64,000 nt of DNA. Source: CAVQEK01 sp964596645 (GTDB lineage Bacteria; Bacteroidota; Bacteroidia; Cytophagales; Cyclobacteriaceae). Numbering within the stretch: position 1 is the first letter of the stretch; each line of letters opens with the position of its first letter. The position numbers and the translations under genes are program-made. The stretch is taken from NCBI GenBank assembly GCA_964596645.1, contig CAZQVB010000003.1, forward strand, positions 1-64,000, written 5' to 3'. Shown in pieces: positions 53,860-63,583 of the stretch. The notes below the pieces were generated by a model. It was not told the origin of the DNA. It made no database searches and worked only from the letters and a program-made list of their open reading frames with translations.

Positions 53860-56742
53860 ATGAAAAATCGATTACTCCTTATTGTATTACTGGCACAACT
53901 GAGCGCTACAGCAATGGCGCAAAATGGCATCATACGAGGCACTGTGGTAGATGAAAACTATCTGGCCATGCCTGGGGCTACCATCTTGCTGAACGACGGC
54001 GAAAAAGGAACCGTGAGCGATGCTCAGGGCAAATACATATTTTATGGATTGCCGGAGGGCGAGTACACCGTGTCCACCAGCTTTATGGGTTATGAACCCA
54101 TGACAGAAACTTATGCTGTGGGTGCCAACAATACCACCGTGGCCAACACGCAACTCTCTGGTATGGCACTGCTGGGCGATGAAGTCATCATTATGGGGGA
54201 CAGGCTGAAGGGTCAGGCAAAAGCACTCAATGATCAGAAAAATCGTATGAACATCACCAATATAGTGGCCTCTGATCAGATTGGCCGATTTCCCGATGCC
54301 AACATCGGCGATGCATTGAAGCGTGTGCCCGGCATTACCGTACAAAACGATCAGGGAGAAGCCCGTGATATCATTGTGCGTGGCATGGCCCCTCAACTCA
54401 ACTCTGTGATGATCAACGGCGAGCGCGTGCCTTCTGCGGAAGGAGACAACAGGCGCGTACAGCTCGACCTGATCCCGTCGGACATGATTCAGCTCATAGA
54501 AGTAAATAAAGCGCTGACGCCCGATATGGACGCCGACGCCATTGGCGGCTCCATCAACCTGGTGACCCGTACTTCACCCAATGGCGCCCGGGTATCCGGC
54601 ACACTGGCCAGTGGCTACAATGCCCTCAGCAATAAGCCCATTTGGACAGGGGCCGTGATATTGGGCAATCGCTATCTGAACAATAAACTGGGCGCCATAC
54701 TAAGCGCATCGTACAACAACCACAACTTCGGATCGGACAATATAGAAGCGGAATGGACCGAAGTGGATGACCTGGGTGCCGTGGTTGATGAATACCAACT
54801 GCGCCAATACGAAGTGCAGCGCGTTCGCAGAAGCCTGTCGCTCGGGCTCGATTACAAATTCAACAACAATCACACGCTCTTGCTCAATGGTATTTATAAC
54901 TGGCGCGACGATTGGGAAAATCGCTATCGATACGTGGTGGCCGACCTGGGCGATGTATTTGAAAATGGCGACTACACCGGCAGCAATGGGCGCTACAACG
55001 CGCTGGCCAGCGTAGAACGCCAAACCAAAGGCGGCTCTGACGCCGATCGCGTAAAGAACCGCCGCCTGGAAGACCAGCGCATGTACAACATTTCGCTCGG
55101 CGGAGAGCACCTGTTCGGCAGCCGGATCAAGCTCACCTGGAACAGCATCTACTCCAAAGCCTCGGAAGAAAGGCCCGATGAGCGATATGTGGAATACGCG
55201 CTTGACTATGAAGAGGCCGATGGTGGCGATCCTGCTGAAGGAATGCCCGTGCTGGTCGACTTTAGCAATCCAAGGCTTCCTTTTGCGATGAGTACAGGGG
55301 AAAATGCTTATCGTGCACTGGAATTCAATGACCTGTCCGAGCAATACGGCTACACGGAAGAGGAAAACTACAGTGGCAAAATAGATGTGCAATATGCCCT
55401 GGGTGAGAAAAGCATATTGAAGGCGGGTGTGCTGTACAGGCACAGAAAGAAGATGCGCGACAACAGCTTTACAGAATATAAACCGGTAGGTGGCACAGCC
55501 GATGGTGATACCCATCCTGACTTTGGCGGCAACTGGAGCACTGAAGATGAAGAATACGAAGACCTGCTATTGGGCAACGCCAATGTAGAAGTAGTCGATA
55601 AAACGAAAAGTGATTTCCTGGTAGGCAAGCGCTACGATGCCGGTTTCTTTGCCGGCCCGGACTTTCTCGGCGGCCTCGATCTGGCCAACAATGCGCTTTA
55701 TGAGGGCGAGGTAAAACCCGATGAGTTTATCACTGAAAACTATGAGGCCATTGAAGACATCACGGCCGGCTACCTGATGGCCGACCTGCAGCTGAGCCCT
55801 AAACTCTCCGGCATAGTAGGTGTTCGGTTCGAGCAGACGGATATTGAATATACCGGCAACTCGTTTGACGAAGAAGAGGAAGAGCTCTTCGGAGAGGTAT
55901 CTGGCAACAACAATTATTTGAACGTGCTACCCGGCATACACCTCAAATACGACTTTGGTGCAAGCAGCGTGCTGCGACTGGCATGGACCAACACGCTCTC
56001 ACGCCCCAACTACTACGACCTCGTACCCTACCAGGCCTACAACTCCGACGACGAAGAACTGGTAGAAGGCAATGCCGACCTCGATCCGTACCGGTCTATG
56101 AATCTGGACTTGATGTATGAGAATTACTTTAAAAGCGTAGGACTAATATCCGGTGGCGCATTCTACAAAAGCATAGATGACTTCATTTACCAGCGCACCT
56201 TCAACAACTTCAATCATGCGCGCTTCGGCGAAGTAGATTACACCACTTTCCTCAATGGTGAAGGCGCTGAGGTATATGGCCTTGAGGTGTCGCTGCAGCG
56301 GCAGTTTGATTTTCTGCCGGGTTTCCTCAAAGGCTTCGGGGTGTACGTCAACTACACCCATACGCAGTCGGAAACCGAGGGTATAGAAGGACGTGATGAG
56401 GAAAGTATTGCACTGCCGGGCACAGCAGAAAATATGTTCAACGCTTCGCTGAGCTATGAAACCTCCAAACTGGTGCTGCGCCTATCGCTCAATCATGCCA
56501 GCGACTATGTGGATGAGCTGGGTGCCGACGCGTTTGAAGACAGATACTACGACAAACAAACGTTCCTCGACCTGAACGCGTCGTATGCCCTGAACAAGAA
56601 CTGGAGAATATTCGCCGAAGCAAATAATATCACCAACCAGCCGCTCCGATACTACCAGGGCATTCAGGAGCGCACCATGCAACTGGAATATTACAATTTC
56701 AGGATGAACCTCGGCCTTAAGTTCGATTTCTTTGGCAATTGA
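53860..56742 (+). CDS. TonB-dependent outer-membrane receptor (phytate-locus type)
   Basis: 960 residues from ATG 53860 (MKNRLLLIVLLAQLSATAMAQ), a clear signal peptide; the open frame starts 52 codons earlier, but that part is proline/cysteine-rich and not a leader. A carboxypeptidase-regulatory-like domain covers about 22-105. The plug follows (IVASDQIGRFPDANIGDALKRVPGI, IIVRGMAPQLNSVMINGERV, INLVTRTSP), then the barrel ending NFRMNLGLKFDFFGN. The IGRFPDxNIGDALKRVPGI plug is typical of receptors that are not SusC-type and lack a SusD. With phytase immediately downstream, inositol phosphates are the likely substrate. Confidence 0.9.
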   Translation: MKNRLLLIVLLAQLSATAMAQNGIIRGTVVDENYLAMPGATILLNDGEKGTVSDAQGKYIFYGLPEGEYTVSTSFMGYEPMTETYAVGANNTTVANTQLSGMALLGDEVIIMGDRLKGQAKALNDQKNRMNITNIVASDQIGRFPDANIGDALKRVPGITVQNDQGEARDIIVRGMAPQLNSVMINGERVPSAEGDNRRVQLDLIPSDMIQLIEVNKALTPDMDADAIGGSINLVTRTSPNGARVSGTLASGYNALSNKPIWTGAVILGNRYLNNKLGAILSASYNNHNFGSDNIEAEWTEVDDLGAVVDEYQLRQYEVQRVRRSLSLGLDYKFNNNHTLLLNGIYNWRDDWENRYRYVVADLGDVFENGDYTGSNGRYNALASVERQTKGGSDADRVKNRRLEDQRMYNISLGGEHLFGSRIKLTWNSIYSKASEERPDERYVEYALDYEEADGGDPAEGMPVLVDFSNPRLPFAMSTGENAYRALEFNDLSEQYGYTEEENYSGKIDVQYALGEKSILKAGVLYRHRKKMRDNSFTEYKPVGGTADGDTHPDFGGNWSTEDEEYEDLLLGNANVEVVDKTKSDFLVGKRYDAGFFAGPDFLGGLDLANNALYEGEVKPDEFITENYEAIEDITAGYLMADLQLSPKLSGIVGVRFEQTDIEYTGNSFDEEEEELFGEVSGNNNYLNVLPGIHLKYDFGASSVLRLAWTNTLSRPNYYDLVPYQAYNSDDEELVEGNADLDPYRSMNLDLMYENYFKSVGLISGGAFYKSIDDFIYQRTFNNFNHARFGEVDYTTFLNGEGAEVYGLEVSLQRQFDFLPGFLKGFGVYVNYTHTQSETEGIEGRDEESIALPGTAENMFNASLSYETSKLVLRLSLNHASDYVDELGADAFEDRYYDKQTFLDLNASYALNKNWRIFAEANNITNQPLRYYQGIQERTMQLEYYNFRMNLGLKFDFFGN

Positions 56743-56761
56743 TCAGGCCGCCTGAGTTGGC

Positions 56762-56800
56762 AATGGGTGAGGCTTAATTTCGAATTATTCCTCACCCATT
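56762..56800 (+). terminator. intercistronic hairpin between TonB receptor and phytase
   Basis: AATGGGTGAGG (56762-56772) and CCTCACCCATT (56790-56800) form a perfect 11-bp stem with a 17-nt loop, followed by ATTCTTTCATC. It could be a partial terminator or a 3'-stabilising element that lowers phytase expression relative to the receptor. Confidence 0.65.
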
Positions 56801-56828
56801 ATTCTTTCATCTATTCCTTATATACTTC

Positions 56829-57920
56829 ATGAAATACGCTGCTCTTTACATAGTAATCTACCTGAATGTTTTTATGATGGCATGCGATAGCACGCCAAAC
56901 AACGCCACTGATGCCGCAGACACTACACCCGTCACCGAATCACCGGCTGCCATTCGTCCGGCTGTTGTGAGTGCTGCCGTAATGCACGATTCTGATGATC
57001 CTGCCATTTGGTGGAACAAAGAGAACCCGGAAAAAAGCCTTGTGCTTGGCACCGACAAAGGTGGCGACACCGGCCAGGGAGGCGTTTACGTCTTTCGGCT
57101 CGATGGCAGCATTGACAGCGCGCGATCGGTCACGGGCATTGGCAGGCCCAACAATGTAGATATTGAATATGGCTTTATGTACCATAATGAAATGATCGAT
57201 ATAGCCGTGGCCGCCGAAAGAACAGGCAACCGGCTGCTTGTTTATCGCCTGCCCGACATGACTGCTCTTACCCCAGAAGGTATACCTGTGTTTGAAGGAG
57301 AACAACAACGCGACCCAATGGGAGTGGCCCTGTACAAACGCCCCGACGGGGCTATCTTTGCCATCGTCAGTAGAAAGACAGGCCCTGCAGAGGATTATCT
57401 TTGGCAATATCAACTGAAAGAAGAGAGTGGCCGGCTGACAGCCACACTGGTACGGAAGTTCGGCCGGTATAGTGGTAAAAAGGAGATAGAAGCCATTGCT
57501 GTAGACGATGCCCTTGGCTATGTGTACTATTCCGATGAGCAGGTTGGCGTACGCAAATACAGTGCTGATCCCGACGCTGGCCATAATGATGAACTGGCGC
57601 TCTTTGCCACCGAGGGCTTCGCCGACGACCATGAAGGCATTTCGATTTATGCCACCTCCGATACCAGCGGCTACGTGCTGGTGTCTGACCAAGGCGCCAA
57701 TAAATTTCATGTATTCCCACGACAGGGCAGGGCCGACGACCCGCACCGTCACCCGCTACTCCGCACGTTGCACCTCAGCACGATCTCCAGCGACGGCAGC
57801 GATGTGACTAGCCAGGCGATGGGTGCTCAATTCCCCAATGGCTTGTTTGTGGCCATGTCCGACGACAAAACCTTTCAGCTATACCAATGGGAACAATTGG
57901 CCGGCGAGATAATAAAGTAA
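56829..57920 (+). CDS. beta-propeller phytase (3-phytase), lipoprotein
   Basis: 363 residues, lipobox at C19 (NVFMMAC). The six-bladed beta-propeller phytase fold shows DDPAIWWN (Ca and phosphate ligands), VLGTDKGG, RPNNVDIEYGF, EIEAIAVDDALGYVYYSDE, GFADDHEGISIY and LVSDQGANKFHVF. The enzyme removes phosphates from myo-inositol hexakisphosphate using calcium. Lipidation places it in the envelope, and the receptor gene upstream would take up the products or the phytate complex. It is 86 bases downstream of the receptor, behind the hairpin. Confidence 0.93.
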   Translation: MKYAALYIVIYLNVFMMACDSTPNNATDAADTTPVTESPAAIRPAVVSAAVMHDSDDPAIWWNKENPEKSLVLGTDKGGDTGQGGVYVFRLDGSIDSARSVTGIGRPNNVDIEYGFMYHNEMIDIAVAAERTGNRLLVYRLPDMTALTPEGIPVFEGEQQRDPMGVALYKRPDGAIFAIVSRKTGPAEDYLWQYQLKEESGRLTATLVRKFGRYSGKKEIEAIAVDDALGYVYYSDEQVGVRKYSADPDAGHNDELALFATEGFADDHEGISIYATSDTSGYVLVSDQGANKFHVFPRQGRADDPHRHPLLRTLHLSTISSDGSDVTSQAMGAQFPNGLFVAMSDDKTFQLYQWEQLAGEIIK

Positions 57921-58109
57921 ATGCTGCACATGAAATAGGAGCATTGTACTGCACTGAGTACGGAATATCACACAGTGTGTATTACTTTACAGACACAGTC
58001 GAATGCCTATGCCATTTGTTTCATTGCTATTATAAGCTTAACTCGAGGGAGTAATTTTAATAGTTACTAGGCTTTTATCCATGCGGATATTATAAACAGC
58101 TAACCGAAA

Positions 58110-58847
58110 TTACTTCTTCAATGAAGCTTTACTAAAAATATACTCAGGGATATCTGTATCAAATTCAATGTTTTGAATGATAAAATCCGTGCCTTTGCCA
58201 TCCTTTAGCATATCTTTGTAATTCATTTTCGTTGGCTGCCACCGATTATCGAATCTCTTCACCTCACTTAATGTTACACGTTTTAAAAGTTTACCGCCCT
58301 TGGCGTACATTTCTTGTTTTAAAGGTACAAATCGTTCTTGATCTACCCACATCTTTTGTTGTTCATAAGAAGCGTCATCAACTTTAGCATTAAGCTCAAG
58401 CACCCATGCTTTTCTGCCATCGATCGTTTCTTTTCCAATTATCTCTGCATTATACATTTCAATCAGCTCACGTTCCTCCATCATATCTTCGTAAGATAAA
58501 TCAGAACCCATCACCGACTGTTTTAGCATATGTCCAGAAATTTGTATGGTACGATCAGATGATGGATTATAAATCCACAACTTATCGTCAAGTTTTAGCA
58601 TTTTGGTGCCTTCTTCCCGTTCAGGTGCGAGATATTCAGTAAATGATTTTTCACTTCCTTCCGAATAGTTCTTAGAGCTGACGGTACGTGTACTTCTGCG
58701 ACCATGTATGACCATATCAGAAGTAGATACCCTGGTGGTTGAAATCATGTTCTCATCAACCTTTTTAATGATTTCCTCACCGGTAGGTTCAGTTGCCTGA
58801 CCGAGTGTGAAAAAAGTAATCAATATTGTTGTTATAAGAGTATTCAT
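58110..58847 (-). CDS. outer-membrane lipoprotein-sorting (LolA-like) protein
   Basis: 245 residues with a signal peptide (ITTILITFFTLGQA). The LolA/LolB-like half-barrel is visible: EEIIKKVDENM, FTEYLAPEREEGTKMLKLDDKLWIYNPSS, GSDLSYEDMM, AWVLELNAKVDDASYEQQKMWVDQERF and VKRFDNRWQPTKMNYKD. This pattern (large half-barrel with SYEDM and EEGTKML motifs) is the group annotated as outer membrane lipoprotein-sorting protein that accompanies FtsX-type ABC permeases. It probably ferries lipid or lipoprotein across the periplasm. Last gene of the operon. Confidence 0.85.
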   Translation of the reverse strand: MNTLITTILITFFTLGQATEPTGEEIIKKVDENMISTTRVSTSDMVIHGRRSTRTVSSKNYSEGSEKSFTEYLAPEREEGTKMLKLDDKLWIYNPSSDRTIQISGHMLKQSVMGSDLSYEDMMEERELIEMYNAEIIGKETIDGRKAWVLELNAKVDDASYEQQKMWVDQERFVPLKQEMYAKGGKLLKRVTLSEVKRFDNRWQPTKMNYKDMLKDGKGTDFIIQNIEFDTDIPEYIFSKASLKK

Positions 58848-58895
58848 AGTAAAACCATTTCAACATTTAATCAAAACATTCATGTGCGGTGCGAC

Positions 58896-59264
58896 TTAGA
58901 TTAGCCAAGTATTTGCAGTGTCCTTTTCTTCTAAAGAAAAGGTTTTTAGTTCTATTGAGGGTATTAGTTTATAGCCAATAGAAGCTGACTCCTGGATAAA
59001 TTTACTGTCCGTTACAAGCGCTATCTTCTCTACATTCTTTAAGAACTTGCCGAGATTTCCAAAGGATAGACGGATATCCTCAATAAATGCATCCATGTCA
59101 AGGCCTTCCCAACCTTCTACTTCCATATATAAATTAACCTTCGATCTGCTTTCCATTTTATTTAAAATAACTTCAAAGGACTTCTCCATTTCTTCTTTTG
59201 AAATGTTTTTTCCCGCCTTAATTCCTGCCACGTGATCATGGCTCATTTTTAATTCTGTGAACAT
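58896..59264 (-). CDS. SpoIIAA/STAS-like (DUF3478) protein
   Basis: 122 residues, cytoplasmic. HDHVAGIKAGKNISKEEMEK, NLYMEVEGWEGLDMDAFIEDIRL and KNVEKIALVTDSKFIQ match the STAS/SEC14-fold SpoIIAA-like family, small lipid- or nucleotide-binding proteins of uncertain function. It lies 18 bases after the second permease and 48 before the LolA-like gene, so it is in the operon. It may sense lipid or regulate the transporter; that is inference. Confidence 0.8.
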   Translation of the reverse strand: MFTELKMSHDHVAGIKAGKNISKEEMEKSFEVILNKMESRSKVNLYMEVEGWEGLDMDAFIEDIRLSFGNLGKFLKNVEKIALVTDSKFIQESASIGYKLIPSIELKTFSLEEKDTANTWLI

Positions 59265-59282
59265 TTCTGTGTGCTTTTTTAA

Positions 59283-60557
59283 TTAAACTTCCAATTCTTT
59301 AAATAAGGTTGCTGTCTCACGCTTATATATTCCTATTCCGGCCAGCATATTTCCAAATACCATGGCCAGAAAGCCTGGAATGAAACCAATGAAAAACAGG
59401 TTTGGGGTTACTTTGGCACGCATTACCGAAGGCATCATTACTCCTGCATTGTCAAGAAATTGGCTGATGTCTATTCCTACAATTTGCAAGTAATAGGTGA
59501 GAGCTAAGCCTAATGATGTACCCAAAACAGAACCAACAAATCCAATCAATACTGCTTCTGAAATCATGGCTCGGTAGATGGCACCTTTGGATTCTCCAAG
59601 GGCCAGCCTGATTCCAAATTCTTTGTATCGTCTTAAGCCTGCAATTAAGCCCGTATTCCAAAGTACAATGGACATGGCAAAGACAAATATTCCGATAAAT
59701 AAAGTCGATGCAATTCCCACGTAATCCAGCATACTTGCTAGATTATTTTGATCGCGTAAGCGAAGCATCACGGGCGCAAATTCATCCTCTGTTGCTGAAT
59801 ATTTTTGGTTAAACTGTTCCATGACTTGAGTTGCCAACTCATTGTCGTATACCTCCGTTGGCAAGAAGCCAAGAATTTCGCTTGTGCCATTTTGCATATC
59901 CAACACCTGTTGTGCATCAGAAATATCTATAATGATGGCACCTTTGTCCATTGCCGACACTCCAAAGCGAACCGTTCCGCTTACTACAAAATTCCTGAAA
60001 GCCATGCTACCATGCATGGTAGAGCCAAAATAGGTGACTTCATCGCCAATCTTCACATGGAGCTTTGTAGCAAATTCATCGCTTATGAGCGCTTCCCCGG
60101 ATTCTTGTGGAATTGTACCGGAAACCAAAGCATCTTTCAACTTCAACCGATTTATCTCTGAGCTTTCTTCAGAAAAAAGCTCTAATGCCAATCCGGTTGC
60201 TGTTCCTTGTCCTTTAGTCTCACCACTTTCATCCGGCACATCCAGCAATCCTCCAAATCGAATGCGCTTCACCCAATCCACGTCAGGGTAATTTCGTTCT
60301 AAATTTTGTACCATTGAGTCAACCCCAAGCAATGCCAAATCTAATGGTAGTTGATCTTTGTTCTTCTCGTAGGCACGACTCATTATCTTCACATGACCTG
60401 TTTCGAATCTGGCATTTTGACTGATCATGTCATTCATGAATCCTTCAAGGTAACCGCTAAAGAATACCGTAAGCGATACTCCCAGCCCTACGACTATAAT
60501 GGGGAGTACACTTCTACTCCGGTCTCTTAACAGCCCTTTTAATAAAAATTTAATCAT
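59283..60557 (-). CDS. ABC transporter permease, FtsX/LolC-like (second)
   Basis: 424 residues. One N-terminal membrane helix (residues about 17-35), a large periplasmic MacB-type core (about 40-265) and three C-terminal helices with the FtsX core SIVLWNTGLIAGLRRYKEFGIRLALGESKG. The ATG overlaps the preceding permease stop by 4 bases, showing translational coupling. It pairs with the 386-residue permease and the ATPase as a LolCDE/MacB-class (type VII) ABC system that extracts substrates from the inner membrane rather than importing them. Confidence 0.92.
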   Translation of the reverse strand: MIKFLLKGLLRDRSRSVLPIIVVGLGVSLTVFFSGYLEGFMNDMISQNARFETGHVKIMSRAYEKNKDQLPLDLALLGVDSMVQNLERNYPDVDWVKRIRFGGLLDVPDESGETKGQGTATGLALELFSEESSEINRLKLKDALVSGTIPQESGEALISDEFATKLHVKIGDEVTYFGSTMHGSMAFRNFVVSGTVRFGVSAMDKGAIIIDISDAQQVLDMQNGTSEILGFLPTEVYDNELATQVMEQFNQKYSATEDEFAPVMLRLRDQNNLASMLDYVGIASTLFIGIFVFAMSIVLWNTGLIAGLRRYKEFGIRLALGESKGAIYRAMISEAVLIGFVGSVLGTSLGLALTYYLQIVGIDISQFLDNAGVMMPSVMRAKVTPNLFFIGFIPGFLAMVFGNMLAGIGIYKRETATLFKELEV

Positions 60558-61714
60558 TGTAGTTTTCCTTTTAATGCTGAAACGGGGTCCATTCTTGCTA
60601 TTTTTCGAGCAGGCAACAAACTCACAATTGTAGCAGATACAATAAGAATGATTGCTGTGCCGATTATGACAGCAGGTCCGAAAACTGGGATGATTGTTGG
60701 CGGTATGTTAATGCCCATGGCCTGGTAAAACTCAGGAAGGGTAAAACCAACATTGTGAAACCAAATAAATAGCGGTAAGCCGTAAATACATCCTACGATC
60801 ACACCCAAAATGCTGTATAGCGCACCTTCTACGGTAAAAAGTTTTAACACTTCCAAACGCGTCATGCCCAAAGCCACATAGGTTCCTATTTCTTTCTGTC
60901 TTCTGAAAATAGATAAAACCTGCGTGTCAAAAATGGCGATAAGAGCAATAATCAATAAGATGACATAGAAGATCCCACTCGAAAACTTTTCAATTTGCAT
61001 AAGCGCACGAAATTCGCTGAGCAACTCATCCTGATCCTCAAATCGCCAGCCATTGACCTTTTCATGCGTATAGCTTTCATTGGCTATCCAGAGCGTTGCT
61101 TCTTGCTCAAGACCAGTCATTTCCCACAGTTTCTTGATCGGAATCCAAATCTGACCATTATCTACAGATGCGACATTGGTATTGAAAATTTCAACTATGG
61201 TGATATCCGCAGCATCGAAAGTTCCGTTTTTATCGCGCCAGCGAAGTAAAACTTGATCACCTACTTTGAGATTTGCGGTTTCAGCCATTCTAACCCCAAT
61301 AATTGCGGGTATTTCTGCTTCTGCTGTTTCTTTAAAAGCATCGGTAGGTATTTTAACCGTGCTTTGGCTAGCTTCAATTCCTTTTAATGCGACAGCTTTC
61401 ACCCTTCCTTCCGGATAAATGGTGGCTTGCCGGATTAGAATAGGGGAAAGGTTGGAGGTTGCACTTGCTTCTAGTTTTCCGTGTCCATCTTTTATTGTAA
61501 ACGGGTCAAGTGGGTCATAGTCTTGGTGCATAAGATGCCCTTGGGCATATTCCCACTGTATGCTTTCTCGAATGGATTGCTCGCTCCATCCTTCCAGCAG
61601 TCCGTTAAACATGATGATCACGACAAACACAAAAGAAAGCACCCCAACATTGAGCCAGGTACGCAAGCCAGCACCAATTAGATTTTTATAAGCTATTTGA
61701 AATGCTAGTCTCAT
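60554..61714 (-). CDS. ABC transporter permease, FtsX/LolC-like (first)
   Basis: 386 residues with the same layout: N-terminal helix (about 20-40), periplasmic domain, then three helices around IFDTQVLSIFRRQKEIGTYVALGMTRLEVLKLFTVEGALY and the terminal ARKIARMDPVSALKGKLQ, a family ending. Overlaps the ATPase stop by 4 bases and the next permease start by 4 bases. The two permeases are not identical and probably form a heterodimer, as LolC/LolE do. Confidence 0.92.
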   Translation of the reverse strand: MRLAFQIAYKNLIGAGLRTWLNVGVLSFVFVVIIMFNGLLEGWSEQSIRESIQWEYAQGHLMHQDYDPLDPFTIKDGHGKLEASATSNLSPILIRQATIYPEGRVKAVALKGIEASQSTVKIPTDAFKETAEAEIPAIIGVRMAETANLKVGDQVLLRWRDKNGTFDAADITIVEIFNTNVASVDNGQIWIPIKKLWEMTGLEQEATLWIANESYTHEKVNGWRFEDQDELLSEFRALMQIEKFSSGIFYVILLIIALIAIFDTQVLSIFRRQKEIGTYVALGMTRLEVLKLFTVEGALYSILGVIVGCIYGLPLFIWFHNVGFTLPEFYQAMGINIPPTIIPVFGPAVIIGTAIILIVSATIVSLLPARKIARMDPVSALKGKLQ

Positions 61715-62427
61715 TCTGAAGTTTCGTTTTGAGTAATCAATTCGTCTTTTTCAACCATGCCATCTTTTAGATGTACGATGCGCTCCAGGTATTGCATTAC
61801 TTTTTCATCATGAGTAGAGAAAATGAAGGTCGTGTCCAATTCACGATTAAGTCTTCTCAGAATTTTCATCACCTGATGTGCATTTTTAGCATCCAGATTT
61901 GCAGTAGGTTCATCTGCCAACATGATTTCAGGTCTTTTCACTATTGCTCTGGCAATAGCGACTCTTTGCCCTTCACCTCCCGAAAGTTTATCAGGCTTCT
62001 TATCCCCCAGGTCTTGCAAGCCTACCCACTCCAAGGCTTCCATTACCGCCTTTTTTCGTTCTGCTTCTGGTTTTTTTTGAAGAATCAAGGCAAACTCCAC
62101 ATTTTCGAAGACTGTGTAGACAGGCAATAGATTATACACCTGAAAAATGAAGCCTATATGAATGTTTCTGAGCTGGGCAGACTGCTTATGCGATAGCTCT
62201 GCAATATTTTTGTCCATCACCACAGCTTTACCTTCTGTAGGACTATCTAAAGACCCAATAATATTTAATAAAGTTGTTTTCCCTGATCCGCTTGGCCCGA
62301 TTAGTCCGGCAAATTCACCTTTGTCAAAATTGAGGTTAATGTCTTTGAGGGCGGTAAAAAACCGATCATCACCTATGGGAAATTTCTTGGTAACATTTTC
62401 TATTGATACTATATGCTTTTGCTCCAT
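61711..62427 (-). CDS. ABC transporter ATP-binding protein, LolD/MacB type
   Basis: 238 residues from ATG 62427 (MEQKHIVSIENVTKK); the frame extends 18 codons upstream into the preceding gene and is rejected. Walker A GPSGSGKTTLL (about 44-54), Q-loop region FIFQVYNLLP, signature LSGGEGQRVAIARA, Walker B EIMLADEPTANLD and switch STHDEKVMQYLERI. LSGGE-x-QRVAIARA with DEPTANLD is the LolD/MacB/FtsE form, powering the two FtsX-type permeases encoded next. Confidence 0.95.
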   Translation of the reverse strand: MEQKHIVSIENVTKKFPIGDDRFFTALKDINLNFDKGEFAGLIGPSGSGKTTLLNIIGSLDSPTEGKAVVMDKNIAELSHKQSAQLRNIHIGFIFQVYNLLPVYTVFENVEFALILQKKPEAERKKAVMEALEWVGLQDLGDKKPDKLSGGEGQRVAIARAIVKRPEIMLADEPTANLDAKNAHQVMKILRRLNRELDTTFIFSTHDEKVMQYLERIVHLKDGMVEKDELITQNETSE

Positions 62428-62437
62428 AATCTTGTTT

Positions 62438-63583
62438 TTAATGATTGTAAACGACCATAAGCCGCAAGCCGGGCCCGGCAAAATTGTTAACGAGTTCGTT
62501 TTGTTGTATGCCCAACTGTGTAGTGGGATTATAAAAGGCCATTACATAGCCCGTAATCTTCCTGAATTGATGTTCATAGTTCAGAAAAAATGACCAATCT
62601 TTCGTAGGATAATTGAAATAGGTGAAAGCGGTAAGATTATCCCACAAGCCTAAAGGATAAGAAAGGCTCAGTGCAGTTACATTTATAGTTGAACCATTAC
62701 TGAAGTTTTGATCATCGAACGATCCAAAAAGATGTTCAGTCATCACATTCAATCCGTTTCCGACACCAAAAGTGTAATCAGCTCCCGTAGTGATGAGCGT
62801 TTGATTGGTTAGCTCACCTATATTCTCAGACTTATGCACATAAGATGCTTCAAACCACAGCCCAATGGTTAAGTCCCATTTGCCGTCGAGACCGAATCTG
62901 TTCTCGGGAATTTTTTCAACACTTGGAATACCAGTTACATTATCAGTATTGGCCGTTCGGTGATGGTAAGAAAGGGCTATTTCACCGTTCGGGGTTGGAA
63001 ACTGCACCCTTCCCCCAAACTCGGGAATTCCATCATATGTCGGTACAGCATCAAAGCCTCGAGTTTGGTCGTTTCCGTACAATCCCCATAACCAAATGTT
63101 GGCGTTGTTTAAAAAATAGTACCTCCCCAATAAGGCATAAACTCCATTAGTAAGTTGCAGGGGATCGCGAGGATCAATTTGGTTAAACCACTGCAACGGC
63201 CTAAGCAACGATGCCGAACCAAAATCAATCTTTTGAAGGCCAGCTCTTATTTCAAATTGCTTTCCTGTGTATCTGGCCCATACTCTGTAGGGGGCCAGGT
63301 CTGCGTCAGTGGTGATGCTGTCAAACGGATGGAAAAATGTAGAAGCTGATATATTAGCTGAAACTTCGACATCTAATAATTGAGTGGAATCCAAAGATAC
63401 TCCATAGCTAAATTCAGGTAGATAGCGTGCCCCACCAAAAAAATCCAGCTCATTATCCGGGGCATAACTTGCGTTGATAAGCATTTGGCCATCGAACTCA
63501 GGCGGTTGCTTTTTTTGTTGGGCGTAACCCGTAGTCCAAGTACAGCCAATCACAAAAAACGCTATGATTCTAGCCAAGTTCAT
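62438..63583 (-). CDS. outer-membrane beta-barrel protein, porin-like
   Basis: 381 residues with signal peptide (ending TTGYAQQ). Alternating aromatic strands (FEIRAGLQKIDFGSASLLRPLQWFNQIDPRDPLQ, WFEASYVHKSE, WSFFLNYEHQFRKITGYVMAFYNP) and a C-terminus LRLMVVYNH typical of barrels. The IDFGSA...LRPLxWFNxxDPRDP segment resembles outer-membrane proteins that accompany LolCDE-like ABC sets. The TetR-type gene upstream overlaps its ATG by 4 bases. It may be the outer-membrane acceptor or exit channel of the system; the substrate is unknown. Confidence 0.82.
   Translation of the reverse strand: MNLARIIAFFVIGCTWTTGYAQQKKQPPEFDGQMLINASYAPDNELDFFGGARYLPEFSYGVSLDSTQLLDVEVSANISASTFFHPFDSITTDADLAPYRVWARYTGKQFEIRAGLQKIDFGSASLLRPLQWFNQIDPRDPLQLTNGVYALLGRYYFLNNANIWLWGLYGNDQTRGFDAVPTYDGIPEFGGRVQFPTPNGEIALSYHHRTANTDNVTGIPSVEKIPENRFGLDGKWDLTIGLWFEASYVHKSENIGELTNQTLITTGADYTFGVGNGLNVMTEHLFGSFDDQNFSNGSTINVTALSLSYPLGLWDNLTAFTYFNYPTKDWSFFLNYEHQFRKITGYVMAFYNPTTQLGIQQNELVNNFAGPGLRLMVVYNH

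Noticed and set aside
54700..55515. 271-codon minus-strand frame opposite the TonB receptor
   Set aside because: Antisense shadow; translation lacks any family pattern.
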